From Streptomyces sp. IMTB 2501 (GTDB lineage Bacteria > Actinomycetota > Actinomycetes > Streptomycetales > Streptomycetaceae), in assembly GCF_001953885.1 (NCBI RefSeq), contig NZ_MQUS01000033.1:29369-93368 (forward strand): a stretch of 64,000 bases of DNA. Direction: 5' to 3'. Shown piece after piece: positions 33,453 through 41,885 of the stretch. The translations under genes and the position numbers were made by a program. The notes below the pieces were generated by a model that was not told where the DNA came from, made no database searches, and saw nothing but the letters and a program-made list of their open reading frames with translations. The first letter of the stretch is position 1. Each line of letters starts with the position of its first letter.

Positions 33453-34433
33453 ATGCCTGCAGTGACCGTCGAGAACCCGTTGACGCTGCCCCGGGTGACC
33501 GCTCCCGCCGACGCCGTGGCGCGTCCCGTGCTGGCCGTCACGACCGCTCCGAGCGGTTTCGAGGGCGAGGGTTTCCCGGTCCGCCGGGCGTTCGCGGGGA
33601 TCAACTACCGCCATCTCGACCCGTTCATCATGATGGACCAGATGGGCGAGGTGGAGTACGCGCCGGGCGAGCCCAAGGGCACCCCGTGGCACCCGCACCG
33701 CGGCTTCGAGACCGTCACCTACATCATCGACGGGATCTTCGACCACCAGGACTCCAACGGCGGTGGCGGCACCATCACCAACGGCGACACCCAGTGGATG
33801 ACCGCGGGCTCGGGCCTGCTGCACATCGAGGCCCCGCCGGAGTCCCTCGTCGTGTCCGGCGGTCTCTTCCACGGCCTGCAGCTGTGGGTGAACCTCCCGG
33901 CCAAGGACAAGATGATGTCCCCGCGCTACCAGGACATCCGCGGCGGCAGCGTCCGGCTGCTGACGACACCGGACGGCGGTGCGCTGCTGCGCGTCATCGC
34001 GGGCGAACTGGACGGCCATGAGGGCCCCGGCATCACGCACACCCCGATCACGATGGTCCACGCGACCGTCGCCCCGGGCGCCGAGGTCACCCTGCCCTGG
34101 CGTGAGGACTTCAACGGCCTGGCCTACGTCCTCGCGGGCCGCGGCAGCGTCGGTGCGGAGCGCCGGCCGGTCCACCTCGGCCAGACCGCCGTCTTCGGCG
34201 CCGGGTCCGCGCTGACCGTCCGCGCGGACGAGCGGCAGGACTCCCACACGCCGGACCTGGAGGTCGTCCTCCTCGGCGGACAGCCCATCCGGGAGCCCAT
34301 GGCGCACTACGGCCCGTTCGTCATGAACACCAGGGAAGAGCTGATGCAGGCCTTCGAGGACTTCCAGAAGGGCCGCCTGGGGACGGTCCCGGCGGTGCAC
34401 GGGATGACCGAGAGCGGCCCGCGGGGGCAGTAA
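33453..34433 (+). CDS. Pirin-family bicupin
   Basis: 326 residues from ATG 33453 with AAGGAGG at 33438-33444, an ideal Streptomyces ribosome-binding site. The N-terminal cupin holds the metal-binding HPHRGFETVTYIIDG segment and the later SGLLHIEAPPE. The C-terminal cupin contains ITHTPITMVHATVAPGAEV. Pirins bind iron or other metals and some have quercetinase activity. In Streptomyces one pirin was reported to modulate acyl-CoA dehydrogenase and redox balance, which is notable because an acyl-CoA dehydrogenase lies close upstream. That link is from memory and is inference here. Confidence 0.92.
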   Translation: MPAVTVENPLTLPRVTAPADAVARPVLAVTTAPSGFEGEGFPVRRAFAGINYRHLDPFIMMDQMGEVEYAPGEPKGTPWHPHRGFETVTYIIDGIFDHQDSNGGGGTITNGDTQWMTAGSGLLHIEAPPESLVVSGGLFHGLQLWVNLPAKDKMMSPRYQDIRGGSVRLLTTPDGGALLRVIAGELDGHEGPGITHTPITMVHATVAPGAEVTLPWREDFNGLAYVLAGRGSVGAERRPVHLGQTAVFGAGSALTVRADERQDSHTPDLEVVLLGGQPIREPMAHYGPFVMNTREELMQAFEDFQKGRLGTVPAVHGMTESGPRGQ

Positions 34434-34491
34434 GCCCCCGCCGATCGATCGAGGCAACTGGTTGAGCCGGTCGGTTGGGCCGACTGGTTGA

Positions 34492-34528
34492 CGCGAAGCC
34501 CCGTCCGGCCCCCGGACGGGGCTTCGCG
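34492..34528. terminator. Strong terminator after the pirin gene
   Basis: A perfect 17-bp stem CGCGAAGCCCCGTCCGG / CCGGACGGGGCTTCGCG with a 3-base loop. Confidence 0.92.
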
Positions 34529-34694
34529 TGTGCCCTGCGCAAGACGGCGCGCCGACACGAATGGCCCAACTCCGCAAGGCGTCACCCCGATCGGCCCCAT
34601 AGCGTCACAAATGCGCTGGTCGTTCCACGGCGCGCATTGAGTGGTCGCTCCTTGGTGGTCGACACCTCGCACTCAACCAGATCAGGAGACACAT

Positions 34695-34928
34695 ATGAGC
34701 AGTATCCGCAGGGCCATGGCATGTACCGCGGCCAGCGCCCTCCTCACCGTCGGCGGTGTCACGCTGGCCGCCCCCGCCCAGGCCCAGGCCCAGGTACCGA
34801 CGGCCGTCGCCCAGCAGAGCGCGGCCACGGTCCTCGCCGGCAACGACAACGGCAACGGCAACGGCAACGAGAACTGCGGCCTCCTCGGCCTCGGTTGCCT
34901 CCTGCACGGCCTGCTCGGCGTCCTCTGA
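34695..34928 (+). CDS. Small secreted peptide of unknown function
   Basis: 77 residues from ATG 34695 (AGGAG at 34683-34687). The signal peptide (RRAMACTAASALLTVGGVTL, cleavage near AAPAQA) is followed by ~45 residues: a Gln/Ala stretch, an Asn-Gly run (NDNGNGNGNENC) and a hydrophobic tail CGLLGLGCLLHGLLGVL with two cysteines six residues apart. The composition is reminiscent of small Streptomyces surface or spore-coat peptides, but it lacks the chaplin signature. It is probably an independent transcription unit. Confidence 0.7.
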   Translation: MSSIRRAMACTAASALLTVGGVTLAAPAQAQAQVPTAVAQQSAATVLAGNDNGNGNGNENCGLLGLGCLLHGLLGVL

Positions 34929-35086
34929 GGAAGCGCCGGCAGTACCTGACCGGTCATCGGGTGAGCGGCTGCCCTGCCCCGGGGCGGCCGCTCACGCCTG
35001 TGCCGGCCACGGCGCGGCGCGACGGCCCTCACCCGCCCGGCTCCGTACGGCAGGACACCCGCCGGTGCCCGTGATCCGCTGGACGG

Positions 35087-36184
35087 GTGCAGCTGTTGCC
35101 CGACCCCGTGCGCCGTGTCGCCGCCTGGTGTGCCGTGCTGCTGCTCGTCGCCGGGGTGGGGTGGGTCGCGGTGCGGTTGTGCGGCGAGTTCCGTACGGCC
35201 GTCACGCCGGTGCTGCTGGCCCTGCTCGGGACCGCGCTGCTCGGCCCGCTGTACCGGCGGCTCGTGCGGACCGGCGTGCAGGCGTCGGTGGCGGCCGGGC
35301 TCACCTGTGTCGCCGTCGTGGCCGTCGTCGGCGGTGCCGTGTACATCGTCGTCGCCGCGCTCATCGACACCGGCGACCAGATCATCGCCTCGCTCCGGGA
35401 AGCCGCCAAGTCCGTCTCCCAGCACTTCGGGGCCGCCGGCACCGGCCTGGACGACCTCGCCGCCAACTCCCGCAAGCTGCTGAGCAAGTTCGGCGGCACG
35501 GCCGCGTCCAACGTGATCAGCGGGGTCAGTGTCGCCGCCGAGAGCATCGCGATGGCGGTGCTCGCCCTGCTGCTCGTCTTCTTCTTCCTGCGCGACTCCC
35601 ACCGGGCCGTCGAGACCCTCAGGTCCGTCGCGCCCGGCGACACCGCCGACACCCTGGAGGCCATCGCCCGGCGCGCCTTCGAAGCGGTGGAGGGGTTCAT
35701 GCGCGGGACGACCGTCATCGCGCTCATCGACGCCGTGTGCATCACCGTCGGCCTGCTGATCCTGCGGGTGCCCGGCGCGATCGGGCTCGGCGCGCTCGTG
35801 TTCGTCGGCGCCTACATCCCCTATCTCGGCGCCTTCATCTCCGGCGCGGTGGCCATCCTCGTCGCCCTCGCCGACCGGGGCTTCGTCATCGCGCTGTGGG
35901 CGCTCGGGGTCGTGCTGGCCGTACAGGTGCTGGAAGGGCATGTGCTGCAACCGGTCATCCAGAGCCGGACCGTGCAGATGCATCCGGCCGTGGTGATGCT
36001 CGCCATCACCGCCGGGGCCTCCGTCGCGGGCATCCTCGGCATGCTCCTCGCCGTACCGCTGACCGCGGCCGCCTTCGGGGTCGTACAGGAGCTGCGGACC
36101 CGTTACGCGGCGCCCTCCGACTCCTCGTCCCCGGGCTCCTCGAACTCGGCCACACCGCCTCCCACGGCAGCCTCCGACTCGTAG
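35087..36184 (+). CDS. AI-2E family (PerM-type) membrane permease
   Basis: 365 residues with about eight membrane segments (AAWCAVLLLVAGVGWVAVRL, SVAAGLTCVAVVAVVGGAVY, SIAMAVLALLLVFFFLRDSH, GLGALVFVGAYIPYLGAFIS and later ones). The conserved GAYIPYLGAFISG and EGHVLQPVIQSRTVQMHP motifs are those of the AI-2E transporter family (PF01594). Members export diverse small molecules or act as Na+/H+ antiporters; autoinducer transport is proven for only a few. Its 3' end overlaps the convergent SpoIIE phosphatase by 82 bases. Confidence 0.88.
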   Translation: MQLLPDPVRRVAAWCAVLLLVAGVGWVAVRLCGEFRTAVTPVLLALLGTALLGPLYRRLVRTGVQASVAAGLTCVAVVAVVGGAVYIVVAALIDTGDQIIASLREAAKSVSQHFGAAGTGLDDLAANSRKLLSKFGGTAASNVISGVSVAAESIAMAVLALLLVFFFLRDSHRAVETLRSVAPGDTADTLEAIARRAFEAVEGFMRGTTVIALIDAVCITVGLLILRVPGAIGLGALVFVGAYIPYLGAFISGAVAILVALADRGFVIALWALGVVLAVQVLEGHVLQPVIQSRTVQMHPAVVMLAITAGASVAGILGMLLAVPLTAAAFGVVQELRTRYAAPSDSSSPGSSNSATPPPTAASDS

Positions 36185-38289
36185 AGCTCGAACCAGATGC
36201 TCTTGCCCTCGCCCCGCGGGTCCACCCCCCAGGCGTCCGCGAGCAGCTCGATCAGCATCAGGCCGCGGCCCGAGGAGGCCAGTTCGCCGGGCCGGCGCCT
36301 GTGCGGGAGGTCGTCGCCCGCGTCGGTGACCTGCACCCGCAGCCGTCGCTCCGCCGCCTCGCCGGTCACCTCGGCGAGCAGCAGCGCGTCGGCGTCGGTG
36401 TGGACGAGGACGTTGGTGACCATCTCGGACACCAGCAGCACCGCCGAGTCGACCTGTTCGGCGCCGGCCCAGTCGTGCAGCAGCTCGCGCAGGTGCTGGC
36501 GGGCCTCGGCGATCCGGTCCGGCTCGTCCTGCGCCACCGACAACAGCGTGCGCCGCACATGCGGCCGTACGGTCACTGTGGCGCCGCAGCCGCAGCCGTC
36601 CCCCGGGCGGCACAGCAGCACCAGCGCGATGTCGTCCTCGCGCCGGTCGGTCAGGGGGCCGACGGTGTGATGCGAGGACGGTCCGTGCACGCCCTGCACC
36701 AGGGCGTCGGCCAGCGACTCCAGATCGGCGCCCTCATCGAACCGGTGGGCTTCCAGGATCGATCGCAGCCGTCGCCAGCCGCTCTCCAGGTCGTGTCCGC
36801 CCGTCTCGATCAGGCCGTCGGTGCAGAGCATCAGCGTCTCGCCGGGCTCCAGCGTGAACCGGGTCGTCGGATAGTCCGCGTCCGGGTCGATGCCCAGCGG
36901 CAGCCCGCCCGCCGTCGGCCGCATCATCACCGTGCCGTCGGCCATCCGGATCGCCGGGTCCGGGTGCCCGGCACGGGCGATCTCCAGCCTGCCGGTCACC
37001 GGGTCGGCCTCCACGTATACGCAGGTCGCGAAGCGGAGATCGGTCATCTCGTCGTCATGGGTGACGCCGTGCAGAAACCGGGAGGCGCGGGAGAGCACGG
37101 CGTCCGGGCGGTGGCCCTCGGAGGCATAGGCGCGCAGGGCGATACGCAGCTGGCCCATGAGGCCCGCGGCCCGTACGTCATGGCCCTGTACGTCGCCCAT
37201 GGCCAGCGCGATGCGGCCGGAGGGCAGCGGGATCATGTCGTACCAGTCGCCGCCGACCTGGAGGCCGCCGCCGGTCGGGATGTAGCGGGCGGCCACCTGC
37301 ATCCCGGGTACATCGGGGCCGAGCGAGGGCAGCATGGAGCGCTGAAGGCCCGCCGCCAGTTCCCGCTCCGACTCGGTGACCTCCGCCCGGGACAGCGCCT
37401 GGGCGAGCATCCGGGCCACCGTCGCGAGGACGGCGCGCTCGTCGGGAGTGAAGGCCACGGGGTAGGCGAAGGCCGCCAGCCAGGCGCCCATCGTGCGTCC
37501 GGCCACCGTCAGCGGCAGAAAGGCCCAGGAACTGCGGCCGAAGTTCCGGGCGAGCGGCCAGGTCGCCGGGTAGCGGGCCTTGTACTCCTCGGGACAGGAC
37601 AGATAGACCGCGCGGCCCGTGCGGGCGACCTGGGCCGCGGGATAGTCGGTGGTCAGCGCCATGTTCGAGAAGGGGCCCAGGTCGTCGGGCTGGTGCCCGT
37701 GCTGGCCGATGATCGTCAGCCGGTCGCCCTGCACCCCGAAGACCACCAGCCCGTCGGGGGAGAACCCCGGCATCGACAGGCCGCCGGCCACCCTCAGCAC
37801 CTCCGCCGTGGATTCCGCCTCCGCCAGCGCCCGGCCCGCGTCCAGCAGAAACGCCTCGCGCGAGCGCCGCCAGTCGCCGGTGACCGCGCTGCGGGCTGCC
37901 CGGCTGCCCGGGGTCGGTTCGGTGACCTCCTGGAGGGTGCCGATCAACTGGTACGCGTGCCGCTCGGGGTCGTAGGACGGTTTCGAGCGGCTGCGGACGA
38001 CCCGCAGGACGTTCCCCTGCTCGTCCATGATCCGGATGCGTACCTCGGCGAGCGTGCCCTCGGCGACCGCCAGCGGGACCACCCCGGTGATCTCGTTCCA
38101 GTCGGCCGGGTGCAGCCGGGCCCGGGTCTGGGCCTCGGTAAGGGTGGTCGCCTCCGCGGGCAGCCCGAGCAGCCGCGCCGCCTCCGCGTCGACGGTGACC
38201 GTTCCGGCGGCCGTGTCCCAGTGCCACAGCCCGGTCGCGAGGGCGGCGAGGACGTCCCCGAGGGCCGGGAGAGGCTCGCTTGTGCGCAT
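36103..38289 (-). CDS. SpoIIE-type PP2C phosphatase with PAS, GAF and HATPase domains
   Basis: 728 residues. Order: PAS-like (~15-120, GLWHWDTAAGTVTVDAEAAR), GAF (~150-310), a PPM/SpoIIE phosphatase (~325-555, with GGDWYDMIPLPSGRIALAMG, DVQGHDVRAAGLMGQLRIAL, LMLCTDGLIETGGHDLE) and a C-terminal GHKL ATPase of the anti-sigma type (~565-700, VLLVSEMVTNVLVHTDADAL and SSGRGLMLIELLADAWG). A kinase and phosphatase in one chain could both phosphorylate and dephosphorylate anti-anti-sigma factors. The many such proteins in Streptomyces feed stress sigma-factor control. It is soluble. Confidence 0.92.
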   Translation of the reverse strand: MRTSEPLPALGDVLAALATGLWHWDTAAGTVTVDAEAARLLGLPAEATTLTEAQTRARLHPADWNEITGVVPLAVAEGTLAEVRIRIMDEQGNVLRVVRSRSKPSYDPERHAYQLIGTLQEVTEPTPGSRAARSAVTGDWRRSREAFLLDAGRALAEAESTAEVLRVAGGLSMPGFSPDGLVVFGVQGDRLTIIGQHGHQPDDLGPFSNMALTTDYPAAQVARTGRAVYLSCPEEYKARYPATWPLARNFGRSSWAFLPLTVAGRTMGAWLAAFAYPVAFTPDERAVLATVARMLAQALSRAEVTESERELAAGLQRSMLPSLGPDVPGMQVAARYIPTGGGLQVGGDWYDMIPLPSGRIALAMGDVQGHDVRAAGLMGQLRIALRAYASEGHRPDAVLSRASRFLHGVTHDDEMTDLRFATCVYVEADPVTGRLEIARAGHPDPAIRMADGTVMMRPTAGGLPLGIDPDADYPTTRFTLEPGETLMLCTDGLIETGGHDLESGWRRLRSILEAHRFDEGADLESLADALVQGVHGPSSHHTVGPLTDRREDDIALVLLCRPGDGCGCGATVTVRPHVRRTLLSVAQDEPDRIAEARQHLRELLHDWAGAEQVDSAVLLVSEMVTNVLVHTDADALLLAEVTGEAAERRLRVQVTDAGDDLPHRRRPGELASSGRGLMLIELLADAWGVDPRGEGKSIWFELYESEAAVGGGVAEFEEPGDEESEGAA

Positions 38290-38508
38290 TGCCCCACTTT
38301 AGGAAGATCCGGCCGAACGGTGCCACCGTAGAAACAGAGGATCCTGTACCCCCTGATATACGGAGGATCCTCCAGGGGGCGGCGCGGAAAAGGGTGGGGA
38401 GCCGATCTTGGGGTCCCCGGTACCCTTGGTGGGTCCGGGCCCCGTGCCCGTTCTCGCCGGGGAGAGCAACCCCGCCGCAGACCCACACACGAAGGACGAT
38501 GAACGACG
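38290..38508. other. Divergent intergenic region upstream of aspS
   Basis: 219 bases with promoters for aspS and the phosphatase. An AT-richer patch (CCTGATATACGGAGGATCC) sits near 38351, and the sequence GAGGATCC occurs twice about 20 bases apart. No gene is seen. Confidence 0.45.
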
Positions 38509-40272
38509 ATGCATCGGTACAGGTCCCACACCTGCGGCCAGCTCCGCGCCTCTGACGTCGGCACCGACGTCCGGCTGAGCGGCTGGCTGCACAATCGGCG
38601 CGACCTGGGCGGCATCCTCTTCATCGATCTGCGTGACCACTACGGCATCACGCAGCTGGTCGCCCGCCCGGGCACGCCCGCGTACGAGGCCCTGGACACG
38701 ATCTCCAAGGAGTCCACGGTCCGCGTCGACGGCCGCGTTGTTTCACGTGGAACAGAGAACGTGAACCCCGATCTGCCGACCGGTGAGATCGAGGTCGAGG
38801 TGGCCGAGGTCGAGCTGCTGGGCGCCGCCGCCCCGCTCCCCTTCACCATCAACGCCGAGGACGGGGTCAACGAGGAGCGGCGCCTGGAGTACCGCTTCCT
38901 GGACCTGCGCCGCGAGCGCATGCACCGCAACATCATGCTGCGTACGGCGGTGATCTCGGCGATCCGGCACAAGATGACGGCGCTGGGCTTCAACGAGATG
39001 GCGACGCCGATCCTGTCCGCGACCTCCCCCGAGGGCGCCCGTGACTTCGTCGTCCCCTCCCGGCTGAACCCGGGCAAGTTCTACGCCCTGCCGCAGGCTC
39101 CGCAGCAGTTCAAGCAGCTGCTGATGATCTCCGGCTTCGACCGCTACTTCCAGATCGCGCCGTGTTTCCGCGACGAGGACGCCCGCGCCGACCGCTCGCC
39201 GGGCGAGTTCTACCAGCTCGACGTCGAGATGAGCTTCGTCGAGCAGGAGGACGTCTTCCAGCCGATCGAGCAGCTGATGACCGAGCTGTTCGAGGAGTTC
39301 GGCAACGGCCGCCACGTCACCTCCCCCTTCCCGCGGATCCCGTTCCGCGAGGCGATGCTGAAGTACGGCTCCGACAAGCCGGACCTGCGCGCCAAGCTGG
39401 AGCTGGTGGACATCACCGATGTCTTCGAGGGCTCGGAGTTCAAGGCCTTCGCCGGCAAGCACGTGCGCGCCCTGCCCGTCCCGGCCGTCCAGGACCAGCC
39501 GCGCAAGTTCTTCGACCAGCTCGGCGAGTTCGCGATCTCGCTCGGCGCGAAGGGCCTGGCCTGGGTCCGCGTCGGCGAGGACGGGGCGCTGTCCGGCCCG
39601 ATCGCGAAGTTCCTCACCGAGGAGAACGTCGCCGAGCTGACCAAGCGGCTGTCGCTGGCCCCCGGCCACGCCGTCTTCTTCGGCGCGGGCGACTTCGACG
39701 AGGTCTCGAAGATCATGGGCGCGGTGCGGGTGGAGGCCGCCAAGCGCGCCGGGCAGTTCGAGGAGGACGTCTTCCGCTTCTGCTGGATCGTCGACTTCCC
39801 GATGTACGAGAAGGACGAGGAGACCGGCGCGATCGACTTCTCCCACAACCCCTTCTCGATGCCGCAGGGCGGCCTGGAGGCCCTGCAGACCCAGGACCCG
39901 CTGGACATCCTGGGCTGGCAGTACGACATCGTCTGCAACGGCGTCGAGCTGTCCTCCGGCGCGATCCGGAACCACGAGCCGGAGATCATGCTCAAGGCCT
40001 TCGAGATCGCGGGCTACGACCGGGAGACTGTCGAGGAGAAGTTCGCGGGCATGCTCCGCGCGTTCCGCTTCGGCGCCCCGCCGCACGGCGGCATCGCGCC
40101 CGGCGTGGACCGTATCGTCATGCTCCTCGCGGACGAGCCCAACATCCGCGAGACGATCTCCTTCCCGCTCAACGGCAACGCCCAGGACCTGATGATGGGC
40201 GCTCCCACCGAGCTGGAGGAGTCCCGCCTGCGCGAGCTGCACCTGAACATCAGGAAGCCGCAGCCGAAGTAG
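38509..40272 (+). CDS. aspS: Aspartyl-tRNA synthetase
   Basis: 587 residues, the usual bacterial length. Order: N-terminal OB-fold anticodon-binding domain (YRSHTCGQLRASDVGTDVRL onward), class II catalytic core with motif 2 (CFRDEDARADRSPGEFYQLD), the bacterial GAD insertion domain (~290-420) and motif 3 (GGIAPGVDRIVMLLADEPNI). It charges tRNA-Asp and, where GatCAB amidates Asp-tRNA-Asn, may be non-discriminating. A near-perfect parS lies inside it at 38740. It is probably monocistronic with its own terminator. Confidence 0.97.
   Translation: MHRYRSHTCGQLRASDVGTDVRLSGWLHNRRDLGGILFIDLRDHYGITQLVARPGTPAYEALDTISKESTVRVDGRVVSRGTENVNPDLPTGEIEVEVAEVELLGAAAPLPFTINAEDGVNEERRLEYRFLDLRRERMHRNIMLRTAVISAIRHKMTALGFNEMATPILSATSPEGARDFVVPSRLNPGKFYALPQAPQQFKQLLMISGFDRYFQIAPCFRDEDARADRSPGEFYQLDVEMSFVEQEDVFQPIEQLMTELFEEFGNGRHVTSPFPRIPFREAMLKYGSDKPDLRAKLELVDITDVFEGSEFKAFAGKHVRALPVPAVQDQPRKFFDQLGEFAISLGAKGLAWVRVGEDGALSGPIAKFLTEENVAELTKRLSLAPGHAVFFGAGDFDEVSKIMGAVRVEAAKRAGQFEEDVFRFCWIVDFPMYEKDEETGAIDFSHNPFSMPQGGLEALQTQDPLDILGWQYDIVCNGVELSSGAIRNHEPEIMLKAFEIAGYDRETVEEKFAGMLRAFRFGAPPHGGIAPGVDRIVMLLADEPNIRETISFPLNGNAQDLMMGAPTELEESRLRELHLNIRKPQPK
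38740..38753. promoter_or_regulatory. parS: parS-like site inside aspS (one mismatch)
   Basis: GTTTCACGTGGAAC differs from the 14-bp parS consensus at one position. It lies within the aspS anticodon-domain coding sequence, 37 kb from the perfect site at 1707. Confidence 0.7.
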
Positions 40273-40286
40273 GACACAAGCCATGC

Positions 40287-40323
40287 CGAAGGGCCCCGGA
40301 CCACCCCGGTCCCGGGCCCTTCG
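40287..40323. terminator. Terminator between aspS and the convergent nucleotidyltransferase gene
   Basis: A 16-bp stem with one mismatch (CGAAGGGCCCCGGACC / GGTCCCGGGCCCTTCG), 5-base loop. Position suggests it serves both genes. Confidence 0.85.
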
Positions 40324-40340
40324 CGCGCTCCCAGGCGGTC

Positions 40341-41039
40341 TCAGTCCCGTTCTTCGCCCGGCTCGCCCTCCGGGTCCGGGGACGCGCCGTCCTCCAGCAG
40401 TCGCTCGGCGATGTCGTCGGACCACTGCTGGGCCCAGGTGCGCAGCGCGGTGACCTGCTCCTCGGTCAGGCCGTACCGGAGGAAGTCCACGTCGGCGTAG
40501 AAGTCCGTGCCGGTCAGCCGGGACTGCAGGGTGGGCAGGTCGAACGGGTCGTGGGCGTGCCGGCGGCCCAGCTCCTCCAGTTCGGGCAGTGCGAACCGGG
40601 CGGCCGCGGCCCGCGCGTCGACGAGATCGACGGCCGCGCCCCGGTCGTACAGCGCCCGGATCTTCGTACCGACGGCGTCTTCGAGCGAGAGCGCCGGACC
40701 GTACTCGGTGAGTTCCGGCGGCTGCCAGAAGGCCTCCTTGTGCAGGGCCAGGACCGAGGACTCGCCACTCGGCGGGTCGGTGACCGTCAGCTGGGCGGTG
40801 AGCGCGGTGCCGGCCCCGGCCCGCACCGCCCGGCCGCGCGCCTCCAGGGACGCGCCGATGGCACCGGCGATCCGGTCCATCGGTTCGGCGCTCTCGGTGG
40901 CGAAGTCGAGATTGGCGTGCGGACGCCGCACCAGGCCGTGTGCCTGGAGGGCATAGCCGCCGGCGAGGACCAGACCGTAGGTGCCGCCCGCCGCGACGAC
41001 GTCCGCCAGCAGCCGCCGGTGAGGTTCGGGGAGGTTCAA
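40341..41039 (-). CDS. AbiEii/AbiGii-like nucleotidyltransferase
   Basis: 232 residues with a minimal nucleotidyltransferase fold: YGLVLAGGYALQAHGLVRRP supplies the glycine-rich motif, followed by PHANLDFATESAEPMDRIAG. In the usual family wording this is ...RPTxDLDL; here the second metal-ligand motif reads HANLDFA, a mild deviation. LEDAVGTKIRALYDRGAAVD is the conserved DxxxxKxxAL region. AbiEii toxins transfer nucleotides to tRNA or other targets. No AbiEi antitoxin is adjacent, so this is probably a solitary chromosomal member rather than a toxin-antitoxin pair. Confidence 0.75.
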   Translation of the reverse strand: MNLPEPHRRLLADVVAAGGTYGLVLAGGYALQAHGLVRRPHANLDFATESAEPMDRIAGAIGASLEARGRAVRAGAGTALTAQLTVTDPPSGESSVLALHKEAFWQPPELTEYGPALSLEDAVGTKIRALYDRGAAVDLVDARAAAARFALPELEELGRRHAHDPFDLPTLQSRLTGTDFYADVDFLRYGLTEEQVTALRTWAQQWSDDIAERLLEDGASPDPEGEPGEERD

Positions 41040-41134
41040 GATTTTTTCCGGGTTCCTGTCACACGGGAGCGGGCTGGGGGTTCAAAGGGGTGTCCGTAGC
41101 TCTTCGCCCGCTCGATGCTCGATGGGAGCCTCTC

Positions 41135-41482
41135 ATGCGTACCGCTCAGATCGTCGTCACCCTGCTCGCCGCGCTGATGTCCGGTTTCTCCGGTGCCGTG
41201 TTGCTGATGCGGGCCCAGTGGATCGTGAAGGCGCTGACCGACTACCGGGTGCCCGAGGGGTGGTGGACCCTGCTGGGGGTGGCCAAGGCCGCCGGGGCCG
41301 TGGGGCTGGTGGTCGGGCTGTTCGTGCCGGTGATCGGGGTGCTGGCCGGGATCGGGCTGGTGGTCTACTTCGTCGGAGCCGCCGTCACCGTGGCGCGGGC
41401 GCGCTGGTACTCGCACATCCCGTTCCCGCTCGTCTACGCCGCACCCGTGGTCGGCGCGCTCGTCCTCGGGTTCCTCGGCTGA
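41135..41482 (+). CDS. DoxX-like small membrane protein
   Basis: 115 residues, four membrane helices (IVVTLLAALMSGFSGAVLLM, WTLLGVAKAAGAVGLVVGLF, VIGVLAGIGLVVYFVGAAVT, PLVYAAPVVGALVLGFLG). The sequence LGVAKAAGAVGL(V/L)xGLFVP is typical of DoxX_2/DoxX-like families of unknown function, sometimes tied to redox or thiol stress. ATG 41135 has GGGAG at 41124-41128. It is transcribed alone. Confidence 0.75.
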   Translation: MRTAQIVVTLLAALMSGFSGAVLLMRAQWIVKALTDYRVPEGWWTLLGVAKAAGAVGLVVGLFVPVIGVLAGIGLVVYFVGAAVTVARARWYSHIPFPLVYAAPVVGALVLGFLG

Positions 41483-41584
41483 GCCGGGGCGTCCGGGATT
41501 CCCTCCGGTGAGCGGCAACTTCCTTCTGGGCGGCGGCCACTGAGGAGTCGTAAGGAACGTTCAGCACTCCCTAAGGACTCCTCC

Positions 41585-41816
41585 GTGGCTGTTCCCTCCC
41601 ACCGCCGGTCCCTCCGCAAGCGGCGCACCCTCGCCGTGTCCGCCGCTGTCGTGGCCGCCGGCCACCGACCTGGTCGCCGCTTACAACGCCGCGAGCTCGA
41701 AGAAGATCAAGACGACCGTGAACTGGACGCCGACGCTCACGGCGGGCTTGGAGACGTCCGCGAAGAACCTGCGGGCGGAGCTGGCTACGACGACCGGTGC
41801 CGGGGTTCTCAAGTAA
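41585..41816 (+). pseudogene. Secreted-protein pseudogene with internal deletion
   Basis: From GTG 41585 a basic signal-peptide start reads SHRRSLRKRRTLAVSAAVVA and then breaks. In a different frame the DNA continues ATDLVAAYNAASSKKIKTTV, then NWTPTLTAGLETSAKNLRAE, to a TAA at 41814. The two pieces look like the beginning and end of one exported protein joined by an out-of-frame deletion near 41670. I do not recognise the parent family. Confidence 0.5.
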
Positions 41817-41827
41817 ACCGGCCGGAT

Positions 41828-41869
41828 CATGAGAAGGCGCCGAGCACATGGGCTCGGCGCCTTCTCATG
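41828..41869. terminator. Terminator downstream of metG
   Basis: A perfect 18-bp stem CATGAGAAGGCGCCGAGC / GCTCGGCGCCTTCTCATG with a 6-base loop, just past the metG stop (41886). Confidence 0.92.
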
Positions 41870-41885
41870 GATCAGTTCCGCGCGA

